A stretch of 64,000 nt of DNA, taken from the NCBI RefSeq assembly GCF_963082655.1, contig NC_081555.1, positions 18,947,196 through 19,011,195 on the forward strand, in the 5' to 3' direction. Below, in pieces: positions 1 through 9,397 of this stretch. Below the pieces are notes generated by a model. That model was not told the origin of the DNA and ran no database searches. It saw only the letters and a program-made list of their open reading frames with translations. Position 1 is the stretch's first letter; every line of letters begins with the position of its first letter. The position numbers were made by a program, and so were the translations under genes. This stretch comes from Stomoxys calcitrans. Taxonomy: Eukaryota > Arthropoda > Insecta > Diptera > Muscidae.

Positions 1-59
1 TGAGATTTTATCCGATCTAACCTAGAACATCTAAATACTCCTACTTGTTTTTCTTTCAG

Positions 60-242
60 ATGTGGTTTTACAAACAAAATGAAATCGCCATTGATGAGTA
101 CCTAAGCAAGAGACATGAAACAATTTATGTTAACGGATCAGGCAATTCACAAGCGGTGAAAAATGAAATGTTTGCAAAGCTTGAAAAGACGCCATACATC
201 ATGGGTTGCAAACAAGATACATGGGACCTGATGAATAAATAA
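60..242 (+). CDS. terminal coding exon of an unidentified gene (partial)
   Basis: A pyrimidine-rich tract ending in CAG at 57-59 is a good splice acceptor. The following 60 codons are open to a TAA at 240-242, so this looks like the last coding exon of a gene that begins left of the window. The peptide starts MWFYKQNEIAIDEYL and ends in DTWDLMNK. Its helix-strand-helix look, with a conserved-looking TIYVNGSGN stretch, faintly recalls the C-terminus of a nucleoside monophosphate kinase, but I do not recognise the family and would not assign a function. The ATG at 60 is probably an internal codon and not the start. Confidence 0.55.
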   Translation: MWFYKQNEIAIDEYLSKRHETIYVNGSGNSQAVKNEMFAKLEKTPYIMGCKQDTWDLMNK

Positions 243-1244
243 TTTAAGTTGTTGACAATTAAAACGAAAAAAACAAACAAAAGCTTCATTAGGCAACCAA
301 TTTTCCATATAGAAGATGATTTGGACGGGATATAAATCGTACAAGAGCATACTAAAGAAATTTCATTAATTAATACCTATATGAGTTAATGAGCCATTGG
401 TCATACTCACACCACCATCACGTACCTATCATTTTTGTTTCAAAACTTAACACATCATGATGATGCTGTAGGTTATTGTGTCCTCGCCTGCGATTTTAAT
501 AAATTTGACATAAATGACCCCCTATTCTTCAGCTATTCCCACGAAATTTACATAGATATTTTAATAATAAATTAATTAATAAGAGCATCTAAACAGCGCC
601 ACACTCGTCATCGGCCAATCACTGGCACTAGGAAAACATCGAAATTCCAAGCAAGCATCATAGGCAAAATGTAAATTGTATTACGGAAGATAAGTGACAA
701 CAACCAACGGTACACCACACCACTGCCATCACAATTATCTACCCTTGTACGTCTCGTGAGGAGACTACGCATCAAAGTAATACTATTTATGATATTATTA
801 CTCACATTTCTTTGCATTTTTCTTTTTTAATAAACACACACACACTTCCTTACCCACTCCCCCTTCGACAACTAACAAACAGCCCCACGATTTCTCTATG
901 GATAATAAGAAAATAAACAATAAACTGTATTTAAAAAGAGCATGGTTAATATTTAAATTATTATTGATATTTTTTTTTTGATTCTCTGTTGCTCCATTAT
1001 ATCCCATATCCACAAATAGAATTCGCAAAAAGTCTCCTCCCTTTTCGTGTACATGTTGCATTTTCGTTTTTATTCTCTGTCCTCTGTCAACAAAGCACAG
1101 TGTCGCGATTTTCTTCTGTATATGGTAAGGGGTTTTGCAATGAATGTGTATGGTTGCTAATACTCGTATACGATGTAAAGAGAGAGCCCTTAAAGGAAAC
1201 AAATTTTAAAATCACCTATTTTAGGCAGTATTGCGTACTTTATA
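243..1244. other. spacer with no supported gene
   Basis: This stretch presumably begins with the 3' UTR of the exon ending at 242. It is AT-rich, has a short (AC)n run at about 835-846, and has open frames only by chance on both strands. I see no protein similarity, RNA gene or transposon border here. Confidence 0.5.
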
Positions 1245-1432
1245 GACTCAAGAGGTTAAATCGGTTTATATGCAAGATGTATTAGTTTATGTACCAATTC
1301 GGTTCAAATTTGATATGAATTTTGGAGGTCATAGCAGAAATCAATATACAAAATCTCATGCAAATTAGATAAGAATTATGCGCTCTTGAGGTTCAAATAA
1401 TAAAATCGATACGTCGTTTTATATAGAAGTTA

Positions 1433-1592
1433 TTGGGTTGCCCAAAAAGTAATTGCGGATTTTTTAAAAGAAAGTAAGTGAATTTTTAATAAAACTTAGA
1501 ATGAAATTTAATCAAATATACTTTTTTTACCCTTTTTTTTAAAGCAAGCCGACTATATGAAAAATCCGCAATTACTTTTTGGGCAACCCAAT
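1433..1592. mobile_element. MITE, TTGGGTTGCCC family, internally deleted copy
   Basis: The element has perfect terminal inverted repeats of about 30 bp beginning TTGGGTTGCCCAAAAAGT, and is flanked by TA on both sides (1431-1432 and 1593-1594). A TA target duplication is the signature of the Tc1/mariner superfamily. It is 160 bp long and lacks about 65 bp of the interior present in the copies at 28219 and 63687. It has no coding capacity. Confidence 0.85.
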
Positions 1593-1634
1593 ATATCATA
1601 TTTTGGACCTTTATCGACCATTCTTGATATGAAT

Positions 1635-1669
1635 CAGGATTCACTGAATTAGTGAATTAGTGAATCCTG
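1635..1669. mobile_element. terminus-only remnant of the CAGGATTCACT MITE
   Basis: Only the two ends of the element at 3009-3246 remain (CAGGATTCACTGAAT and AGTGAATCCTG). They are still bounded by a perfect 9 bp direct repeat, gatatgaat, at 1626-1634 and 1670-1678. Confidence 0.75.
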
Positions 1670-1691
1670 GATATGAATGTTGTAGGTAATA

Positions 1692-1814
1692 TAAAACCCC
1701 GTTTATACTGCTCTTTAAATCCGGATTTAATGGCTCGAACATGTGTTTTCCTTTATAAAATCAGCTGACGAGAGCCTTAAATCCGGATTAAATAAGCAGT
1801 GTAAACGGGGTTTA
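1692..1814. mobile_element. palindromic MITE (AAACCCCGTTTA ends)
   Basis: The element is about 123 bp. Its ends, AAACCCCGTTTATACTGC and GCAGTGTAAACGGGGTTT, are inverted repeats, and the arms contain AAATCCGGATTTAA. It could fold into a long hairpin. A second copy lies at 56297-56419. Confidence 0.75.
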
Positions 1815-1856
1815 ATTCACCTTGTAAAATTTCTGCAAAATCCAAGACGGATTTAA

Positions 1857-2104
1857 AAAGGTGGTCTCACGCGAACAGCTGTTAACAGCCGGCCGGGTTT
1901 GACGGCATTAAGATGTCAGATTTTTGTTTGCATTCTCTTTGTTGTTGTCTTCTTTCTCGCATATTCTCTGCTCATATACGTACACGTATACACACACTCA
2001 CACAAATTTCTTTGTGTGTGTTAGCAAAATGTAGATCAGTTTAATGACAAGATGGCGGATTGCACCATATGTTTTGTGGTTGTTGTACAAATAAGACCAT
2101 CTTT
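1857..2104. mobile_element. MITE with AAAGGTGGTCT ends
   Basis: The left end AAAGGTGGTCTCA and right end (read inverted) AAAGATGGTCTTA are imperfect terminal inverted repeats around about 220 bp of noncoding sequence. A partial copy in the opposite orientation is at 45013-45207. Confidence 0.6.
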
Positions 2105-2358
2105 AATTGTTTCACCATGGGCCAAATCGGATAAGAATTGCGCCCTCTAAGGATACTTTGCCTTAATTGGCTATTACAGAACATTTGTCCCTTTTACGAA
2201 CTTAGAATAGATTTCCAAGCTATGCTAACGTCGTCATAAAGCTCATACAGTTCGTGAATCATACGAAGCCTTCGCAGTAAAGATGCCACCTCAGCAAAAG
2301 ATTTCGAAAGATTCAAGATAACAGGAGAGGGATTTATTTCCCATAATCTTTGCCCATT

Positions 2359-2636
2359 GGAGGCCACCGTAGCGCAGAGGTTAGCATATCCGCCTATGAC
2401 GTTGAATGCCTGTTTTTAAATGCTGGCGAGAACATCAGAAAAAATTTTTCAGCGGTCGTTATCCCCTTCTAATGCTGGAGACTTTTGTGAGGACCTATGC
2501 CCTGTAAATACTTCTCCCCAAAGAGGTGTCGCATAGAGTTCGGACTCGGCTATAATAAGGAGACCCTTATCATTGAGCTTAAACTTGAATCGGACAATAC
2601 TCATTGATATGTGAAAAATTTGGAATGTTCATGGGC
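2359..2636 (+). mobile_element. tRNA-derived SINE (family A), copy with target duplication
   Basis: It begins with a tRNA-like head (GGAGGCCACCGTAGCGCAGAGG) whose TAGCGCAGAGG matches the Pol III A box. In this copy the B box has decayed. The element is bounded by a perfect 14 bp direct repeat, aatctttgcccatt, at 2345-2358 and 2637-2650, as expected of LINE-mobilised SINEs. Other copies are at 17518, 47064 and 55752. Confidence 0.85.
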
Positions 2637-2689
2637 AATCTTTGCCCATTTCTTCTATTCGATGGGTATTGCCATTCCGCGATTCATGT

Positions 2690-3606
2690 AATTGCCGATA
2701 AAGTCCTATCTAGAAAGTCGCAACGGAACGTTACTTGCAAAATCTTACAACAATTGCGACTTCTAGGACTCAAGATATCAAATGGCGTGATCGGTTTATA
2801 TGGGAGCTATAACAGGGTATTGAACGATTTGGACTGTACTCAGCACGATTGTTGGAAGTCGTAACGGAATGCAATGAGCTAAACTTCAGCTAAATCGGAT
2901 AACAATTGAGGCTTCTAGGGTCTAAAGAAGTCAAATGGGGAAATCGGTTTAAATGGGAGCTATATCAGGTTATAGACCGATTGTGACCATACTTGCCACG
3001 GTTGTTGCCAGGATTCACTGAATAAGGTTAAGCCAAGCGATCAGCCGATATACTTTTTTTTTAATATTTGGCAGTACTTGGCATTGAGGATGTCAACTTG
3101 TTCTCTTTTTACATTCATTCTTTGTTTACGTTTTCTCCTATATGATGACATTTTCAATCGTCAGATTTGACATCCTTAATGATGTTTATGGGGCCTACCC
3201 ACTTTGTGTTTTTGCATGTGACCTAACCTTCTATTAGTGAATCCTGGGTTGTTGCAAGTCGTAACAAAATATTATGTGCAAAATTTCAGCCAAATCGCAT
3301 AACAATTGCAGCTGCTTAAGATGTCGTTGTCAAATCAGGAGATCGGTTTATATGGGAGCTATATGACAATTTGAGCCGATATGTCCCATAGGCAATTCCC
3401 AATGATCTAATTCAAAAAAAGGATTTGGCAAAATGACAAGCGGCTATCTTAACGTCCCGACCGCTTTCGTGGTTTCCGTAGACTGACATGACTAGATCGA
3501 CTTCAAAAATATATATACTTTATGAGATTGGAGATCAACATTTCGAGGAGTTACAAACGGAATGACTAGATAAATATACCCCCTCCTATGATGGTGAGTA
3601 TAAAAA
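2690..3606 (+). repeat. hairpin-ended repeat, copy a
   Basis: It carries the recurrent modules (atcggtttatatgggagctat, caaatcggataacaattg) and ends with the typical tail: gttacaaacggaatgacta, then atacccc, ctcctatgatgg, tgagtataaaaa at 3540-3606. It is interrupted by a transposon at 3009-3246. Confidence 0.7.
3009..3246. mobile_element. MITE with CAGGATTCACT ends and 9 bp target duplication
   Basis: The ends CAGGATTCACT and AGTGAATCCTG are inverted repeats. The element sits in the hairpin-ended repeat between perfect 9 bp duplications, ggttgttgc, at 3000-3008 and 3247-3255. A 9 bp duplication is compatible with Mutator-like elements, and 8 bp (hAT-like) is possible if the terminal G belongs to the element. 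No ORF. Confidence 0.75.
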
Positions 3607-3639
3607 TGTGGCAGTTAGTTGAATTAGGGACCATCGTCC

Positions 3640-4560
3640 AGTATACCAATTCAATCCTCTACTGAACAGTAGATTAAGAGGAGAAAGTGCCTGGGGAGAA
3701 TCCTAACAAGACGTGTCGTTGCAATAACCATTCGGGACCCTATCAGTAGTACAAGGTCATGCTTCCTCAGTCCCAGTATAAGCGATAACTTTACCGCAAA
3801 ATTCTCGACTAAGTCCACAATTCATTCGCGCGGTCATCGTAGAAGGCGCCCACCCTATCAAAAAGCTCACACAAGGAATTAAGCATTGATTCCGTAGCAC
3901 GAACAACGCTTAAAAGTGATAAATTCCTGGCTGGCTTCAGCTCGAAGGTAGCCTCGTTTCCAGTCATCCCTTGATGGCCTGGCACCCAGCAGATCCTAGT
4001 AGCCCTTTCCATGGTTGGAAGAAGCTTCTTGCATCTTTTCATCAGACTCGACGTCAGAGTCTTCCGCCCCGATTTCGTCTCCAGTGCCTCCAGGACAGCG
4101 AAAATTTGCACCTATATTATTACAAGGAACTAAGTGAAGCCTCCTGCCAATTAATACCCATTATTTTGTACAAAAGAGAAGAGCGGGATAACCCCATCCC
4201 AAAGAACTTTTTTCGGGAAAACCAAGTCCAGCCCACCAACACGAAGGGGCTCCCCGCCATCCCCCGGAGGAGCGCCAGTTTGATGATAGCAATCATTGTC
4301 TTAAGGCAATCACCCAACATAGAGGCACAAAGGACTAAAATCGAGAATAGCATTCAGGGTCTCTGCCAGGGACCTTCTCCTTGCTCCAGAGATCAACACT
4401 TCCGCGGTGCTCTGTACCCTCTCGATCATCCTGCAGAAAGCACAGTTGACCAGATCCCGATGGCATAGCAGAACCATCGCCGCTAGCATCCAGTGTACCG
4501 TCCCTGGACTAAGCCCCTCATCCCTTCCTTTTGTGTTGCACCGGAGTAGGGCGCTTTCCC
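3640..4560 (-). pseudogene. non-LTR retrotransposon fragment, RNase H part
   Basis: On the minus strand the peptide around 3990-4060 reads ICWVPGHQGMTGNEAT, the conserved C-terminal block of the RNase H domain of LINE polyproteins, preceded by QIFAVLEALE. Stops and frameshifts break the rest. A homologous relic lies at 51.96-52.34 kb. Confidence 0.7.
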
Positions 4561-5428
4561 ACGTTTGATTCTTTTCTCTACAATCCTCCTCTGGTCAAGA
4601 TTCACGCCCTTGTTTTACATTCATTTCGTGATTTAGGGACACGCAACTGAACTCCTTCCCAGGTTACTCTTCAATACGCCCATGTTGTATCATACTTAAA
4701 TGCACGTACGTAGTTGCCAGAATTATAGCACTTTGTCTCAACGAAAGGAAAATTTTGATAAGGTTATAAAAAACAGTGTTTGAGGTGTATTCTCATCCAA
4801 AGCGTTAATCCAATTGTACTGACGCACAAAATCTTAAGCCCATAGCTGTAAAAAAAACATGAGCATTTATCATTACTTTGATATCTGTATAAATGCATAT
4901 CTCGTTATCTGCTGTACTTTCCTCCTCTGCTCTGCTGTGTATCATGAGCAAGTCATAAAGAAGTCATAAAATTTATTTATAACTCAACTCTGAACACGAC
5001 ATTGAGTTAAGCTATTTTTAGGTATTATCGTGACACTGTGTCACTTTTTATTCGTATTCGTCGTCCGTCTTGTATTTCTTCTTTTCTTCTGTAGTCGCCA
5101 ACAGCTGATGGAACAACACACATAAAAAGTCGAAGGAAAAAACAAAAAGAATTTTTTTTGTGGCAAAAGAAGTAAAAGCGCATAATATAGTATACGCAAA
5201 TAATAATGGATGAGCACCAGCAGCAGCAGCTATAGAAAGAAGAAACACCTCTCGCAGGATTACTATACCACCGCAGTAACGCAGTAGAGAACAAAAACAT
5301 TGGATATTTGCACAATAAATTTACATCGGAAATTGTTGGGAAAATCGAGATTGTTTGACGACGGGAGAAAAAATCCGTGTGTGTGGCGTTTGTTATAGAA
5401 AAATCTATACTCGGTCGAAGACGACAAA
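4561..5428. other. spacer and 5' UTR of PIP4K
   Basis: The last few hundred bases before the ATG at 5429 presumably hold the promoter and 5' UTR of PIP4K. I see no clear TATA box. A (CAG)n-like run (agcaccagcagcagcagc) lies just upstream at about 5214-5231. Open frames here on the minus strand are low-complexity shadows. Confidence 0.4.
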
Positions 5429-6643
5429 ATGGATAAGAAAGGTGGTTCGTCGGAACCACGTATACTGAAAAAGAAGCATTTTCGGGTGAAACACCAAAAG
5501 GTGAAGCTATTCCGTGCAAATGAGCCCATTCTTAGCGTTTTGATGTGGGGCATAGATCATACGATCAACGAGCTGAGCCATGTGAATATACCTGTGATGC
5601 TGTTGCCGGACGACTTCCGTGCTTATTCTAAGATAAAAGTCGATAATCATTTGTTCAATAAGGAAAATATGCCCTCGCATTTTAAGGTTAAGGAGTATTG
5701 TCCATTAGTATTTCGAAATTTGAGAGAACGCTTTGGCGTTGATGACTTGGACTACCGTGAGTCACTGACTCGCAGCCAGCCAGTGAGCATTGGTAACTCG
5801 GGGAAATCGGGGGCACAGTTTTACGAGAGCTACAACAAGTTCTTCATCATCAAGAGTTTGACTTCCGAGGAAATCGAACGTATGCATGCATTTCTAAAAC
5901 AATACCACCCATATGTGGTGGAACGTCACGGCAACACATTGTTGCCCCAGTACTTGGGCATGTATCGCATTACAGTCGAGAGTGTACAATACTATTTTGT
6001 GGTTATGCGTAACGTCTTCAGTTCCAATTTGACTATACACAAGAAGTTCGACTTGAAGGGCAGTACAGTGGACCGCGAGGCTTCCGAAAAGGAATTGGAG
6101 AAACAATTGCCGACATTCAAAGATAATGACTTCATCAAGCAAAAGGTACGTATTGAGATTGGCGAGGAGGCCAAAAAGAAGATAATGGATGTGCTCACCA
6201 ACGATGTGGAGCTGCTAACCAAACTGCACATTATGGACTATTCATTGCTGGTGGGCCTGCATGACTGCGTACGGGCCGAGGAGGAGGAATTACAGGGTGG
6301 TAACCCTCAAAGCGCCACCGGGCGCAGCGAAAACAGCGAGAGCGAGGAGTGTGACAGCGGAGAGCGATGGACCTATAACACACCTCCAGACTCGCCACGA
6401 TGCGCCCAGTATAAGGAGGTCGTTTACGAGGTCGACAAATATGCAATTCCCAGTATTGAGGAGAGACGTGAGATTTACTTCATTGCCATCATCGATGTAC
6501 TAACTCAGTATGGTGTTAAGAAGCAGGCAGCCAAGGCTGCAAAAACCGTAAAGTATGGCAGCAATGTTGATGGTATTTCAACATGCGATCCCGAACAATA
6601 TGCCAAAAGATTTCTGGAATTTATGGATAAGGCCATTGAATAA
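5429..6643 (+). CDS. PIP4K: phosphatidylinositol 5-phosphate 4-kinase (type II PIP kinase)
   Basis: This kinase phosphorylates PI5P on the 4-hydroxyl to give PI(4,5)P2, mainly at endomembranes and the plasma membrane. The 404-residue ORF matches the usual family length of about 400-420. Visible landmarks are the glycine-rich loop IGNSGKSGAQFY (121-132), the ATP lysine in FFIIKSL (K142), the catalytic DLKGST (208-213), IMDYSLLVG (268-276), the metal-binding aspartate in IAIID (D356) and the activation segment from about 372 to 393. The ISTCDPEQY stretch fits type II (PI5P-using) enzymes and not PIP5K. An acidic, serine-rich insert spans about 284-323, as in other PIP4Ks. The start ACAAAATGG is in good context. 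The whole coding region is a single exon. It converges with Cfp1, whose stop lies 330 bp away. An AATAAA overlaps the stop codon. Confidence 0.96.
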   Translation: MDKKGGSSEPRILKKKHFRVKHQKVKLFRANEPILSVLMWGIDHTINELSHVNIPVMLLPDDFRAYSKIKVDNHLFNKENMPSHFKVKEYCPLVFRNLRERFGVDDLDYRESLTRSQPVSIGNSGKSGAQFYESYNKFFIIKSLTSEEIERMHAFLKQYHPYVVERHGNTLLPQYLGMYRITVESVQYYFVVMRNVFSSNLTIHKKFDLKGSTVDREASEKELEKQLPTFKDNDFIKQKVRIEIGEEAKKKIMDVLTNDVELLTKLHIMDYSLLVGLHDCVRAEEEELQGGNPQSATGRSENSESEECDSGERWTYNTPPDSPRCAQYKEVVYEVDKYAIPSIEERREIYFIAIIDVLTQYGVKKQAAKAAKTVKYGSNVDGISTCDPEQYAKRFLEFMDKAIE

Positions 6644-6974
6644 ACAACAAAAAGAAACATTAAACGTAAAAGTAAAAAATAATAATAATTACTACTCTTA
6701 TTTACTGTATTTATAACTTTAACGACACAACTCACAAAAATATTATAAACATATGATGAGTAAAACAAACATATTTAATAATTAAATAATAACCCCTTAA
6801 TATTTGGGTAATCTTCATATTGTTGTTGTTATTATTCATTCTTTTTATTTTGGAAGTTATCTCTGATAATTGTACTCTGTTTCTTTCTTTGACACTAAAA
6901 AACAATTAAGATTACAGAAGTTCGTTTTGGGTACGAGCAATCAGTCAGCGGTGAGTGCTGATGGATGGCTACGA
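6644..6974. other. intergenic space between convergent 3' ends of PIP4K and Cfp1
   Basis: This is AT-rich DNA holding the two 3' UTRs back to back, with several AATAAA/ATTAAA-like signals on both strands. Any transcript reading 330 bp past its stop would be antisense to the neighbour's coding sequence. Confidence 0.5.
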
Positions 6975-8703
6975 TTACTGCATGATATGCATTTCCTGTT
7001 TATCGAGTAGCTGCTTTTGCTGTTGGGCAGCTGCCAATTGTTGCTGTTGTCGACACAACTCCTCCATGACTTCGTGATTGTATGTGGAATGGAGCATAAG
7101 ACCTAGAACGCCTGCACGCGAAGCCATTTGATGGCGTATTTGCCTTTCCTGTTCCAGTAGTTCGTCCATTTTCAGCCACTGGCGCACCCTTTCCAAATCA
7201 ATCTCGGCTCGACGTATTTTCTCCCACACATAATGCTTGTAACAGCTTTTCTTGGGCGCTCTACAAAATTCCCCTGTGGGTGTGAAAACATTGGAAACCA
7301 AAGGACAACCGCATACATCGGTATCGCTAACTTTGGGATCTTTGCAGTGCTCTGGACACAGGACCTTCAGACGTTTGCAATAGGTTTTGCTGGCGAAATT
7401 ATAGAAGTCACAAAACATCGATTGACCTTCGATGCGTGTTTTGAAGATGCTACCAAACGAGGCTTGGGACTCATATTTGTTAAAACACTTTTCCATATGT
7501 TTGATGGCTGTGCGGGAATGTATTTCATGGCCACAGGTTATACAGTACATAGATTGTTCGTCTTCAATGTCGTTGTGTTCCTTTAAATTGGGATCCAGCG
7601 TGCTGTGTCTAGCCCTTTCCACAATCATATCAAGCTCCTGGTGTCGTTTGTCCAATTCGGCCAAAGCAAAGCGAACCAAGGCTTGCTTTGATCTGATTTG
7701 ATCCAATTGTTTTTTGTTCTCCTCCTCTGCCCGGCAACGGGTCAAATTCCATTCCTGCACGCGCTGGGGCAAAACCTGAAATATACGAGCTGTAGCCAAA
7801 TTAAGGCCACACTCGTCACTGCAGTACTTGGACTGAGGACGAGCATTGTGCCTACAGCTGGGTCCATAGCATTGCCGCACACCGTCCAAGTCTGGGTTAA
7901 GAAAAACTTCCGGAGTCAATGACCTTTTTCGTTTTCTTTGACGATCTTTGTTGGGTTTCTCCTTTTTTCTCTCCTTAACAGTTCTTGTCACTGTCACTGG
8001 AGCTTGTCCCGACATTTCAGCTTGCATCTGTACCAGACACACTCGTCTTTCGCAACGAGGTTTATGGCCCACTCGAATGCGGCAAGCTTCGCACACATTA
8101 CAATTGGGAGTGCGGCAACCCTCACAGGTGCCACAACGATTAACCTTGGACGTGACTAATTTGCCAGCTTCCCCTAAAGCTGTTAGATCTTTGGATTTCT
8201 TCCGTTTCTCTTGTTCCATGGGAATGGCCGTTGCATTGCCCAAGGGATTTGCAGTCTTCTCCATGGGAACAACGCGAAACACCGTCTGCAAAGTGGGATC
8301 TTCCTCCTTACATCTCTGGCAATAGTAATGTTTGATGTGTTTTGCTTCTTTTTCGGTAATATTAATACAATCACCATGGTACCATTCCTCACAACCATCA
8401 CAACATCTATTAATTGAGGAAATATGTATAGAAAGTGTTTTGAATATCAAAATGGACATGGAATCGAAATCGTTCCCACTTACATCATAAACCTGGAACA
8501 ATCAGAAGTGCGGCATATACAGTAAGCCTGGCCATCTTGTTTCATTATTGTTGCTATCTTTGATTTGCGTTCCGGCAGGTCAAACTCCTTTGCAATTTCC
8601 TCTTTCTGCAAGAGATGATTCACATTACATGTAGTAATAATTATTGATTGTATGTGGTTTTGTAGGTGCTTACCGATTTCTTGTTTTTCTTTTTTTCACT
8701 CAT
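6975..8703 (-). CDS. Cfp1: CXXC finger protein 1, SET1/COMPASS subunit
   Basis: Cfp1 is the chromatin-reading subunit of the Set1/COMPASS H3K4 methyltransferase. I assemble three exons: 8703-8674, 8605-8484 and 8406-6975, with donors GTAAGC and GTAAGT and acceptors CTTGCAG and AATAG. Phases agree and give 527 aa. Domains: a PHD finger formed across exons 2 and 3 (YCICRTSDC then [13 protein letters not shown], about 38-85); a CXXC zinc finger (about 138-176, starting RCGTCEGC); a basic stretch ending RKRKRSL; the C-terminal zinc-binding region with [20 protein letters not shown]; a coiled coil; and a Cys-rich SET1-interacting part starting CITCGHEIH. The tail is Gln-rich. The open frame continues upstream of exon 3 into the intron, so a start taken there would miss half the PHD finger. 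The CXXC domain is shortened and lacks a KFGG motif. Confidence 0.93.
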
Positions 8704-9065
8704 TATTTTTTTGTTTTAGTATTATTGGTAATAATAAGTAAATAACCTCAGCAGGGCAGAAACAAAACAACTCTTGGTGTCAAGTGGGGGGAAAATTACA
8801 TGGCTTTGTATGGAGAGCAAAAAACTGAGAGAGATGTCAAACGTGGATAAATAAGGTTGCCATATCTTTGATCTTTGGTTATTGCTTGCCATACGGTAAA
8901 TGTTTTAGTGTAATGATTGCGGGGAAACTTTGAAGATCTTGATGGAAAAAAGGCACATCCTGAGATTTCGTTAAAATTTCTTACGAAAACAATTGATCTA
9001 CTTTGAAAGTGGAAAAGCGGAATGACCTTATTTAACAATTATATGTTGTTGCTATAACAGAGTGT
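8704..9065. other. spacer upstream of Cfp1
   Basis: It presumably contains the Cfp1 5' UTR and promoter (minus strand). I see no other gene or clear repeat. Confidence 0.4.
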
Positions 9066-9238
9066 TTTGTTCTATCTTTCGCCTGTTTGACACTGTCGAA
9101 TATCCACATGACGGAACTCTGCGACTAAGGAGGGTTGCGTCCAGGAGGATCTGACACACATCCTGCAATCCTTACTCTGTAGCAGTAGAGCCGCCTGCAT
9201 CTGCCGAATTGTAGTTGAGACAATACTACTCCTGGTAT
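9066..9238 (-). pseudogene. LINE 3' fragment, zinc-knuckle end
   Basis: On the minus strand this is a degraded version of the LINE C-terminus seen better at 32.7-33.1 kb: RQMQAALLLQSKDCRMCV corresponds to the part before the terminal Cys/His cluster, followed by SWTQPSLVAEF. Confidence 0.5.
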
Positions 9239-9393
9239 CCGAGTTGGGCGCGCGCATGGATTACCAGTGCAGGTGTCGAGGGTTCAATTCCCGCCAGAAG
9301 CCTTGGTCTGTCGCTACTGTGGTATCACAATGGACTTAAAATTGTCTAAGTAAGTATATAAAAGGACTGGCACTCTTACCTAGCCTAACTTAA
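9239..9393 (+). mobile_element. tRNA-like SINE (family B), copy 1
   Basis: It starts CCGAGTTGG and contains a B-box-like GGGTTCAATTCCC at about 9280-9292, followed by the family body gtcgctactgtggtatcacaatgg and the tail ggcactcttacctagcctaac. It is head-to-tail with copy 2. Confidence 0.65.
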
Positions 9394-9397
9394 CCAT

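Larger units (their letters stand above)
1245..1690 (+). repeat. fragment of hairpin-ended repeat family with two nested insertions
   Basis: The flanks read as the muscid-type repeat seen elsewhere in the window (phrases such as aatcggtttatatg and ttttggaccttt). The fragment is split by a TA-inserted MITE at 1433-1592 and by a 35 bp transposon remnant at 1635-1669. Confidence 0.55.

Noticed and set aside
798..1285. Overlapping frames of 98 and 134 codons on opposite strands
   Set aside because: Low complexity, no similarity, no splice or start context, in AT-rich spacer.
2366..2440. A tRNA gene at the start of the SINE at 2359 (and at 17518, 47328)
   Set aside because: A and B boxes are present, but no cloverleaf with acceptor stem closes. 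The sequence continues into a SINE body and recurs in several copies.
8407..8501. An N-terminal extension of Cfp1 starting MFQVYDVSG
   Set aside because: It reads through the intron. Splicing 8484 to 8406 completes the PHD finger (CSRFMI-CCDGC) and gives the proper start at 8703.
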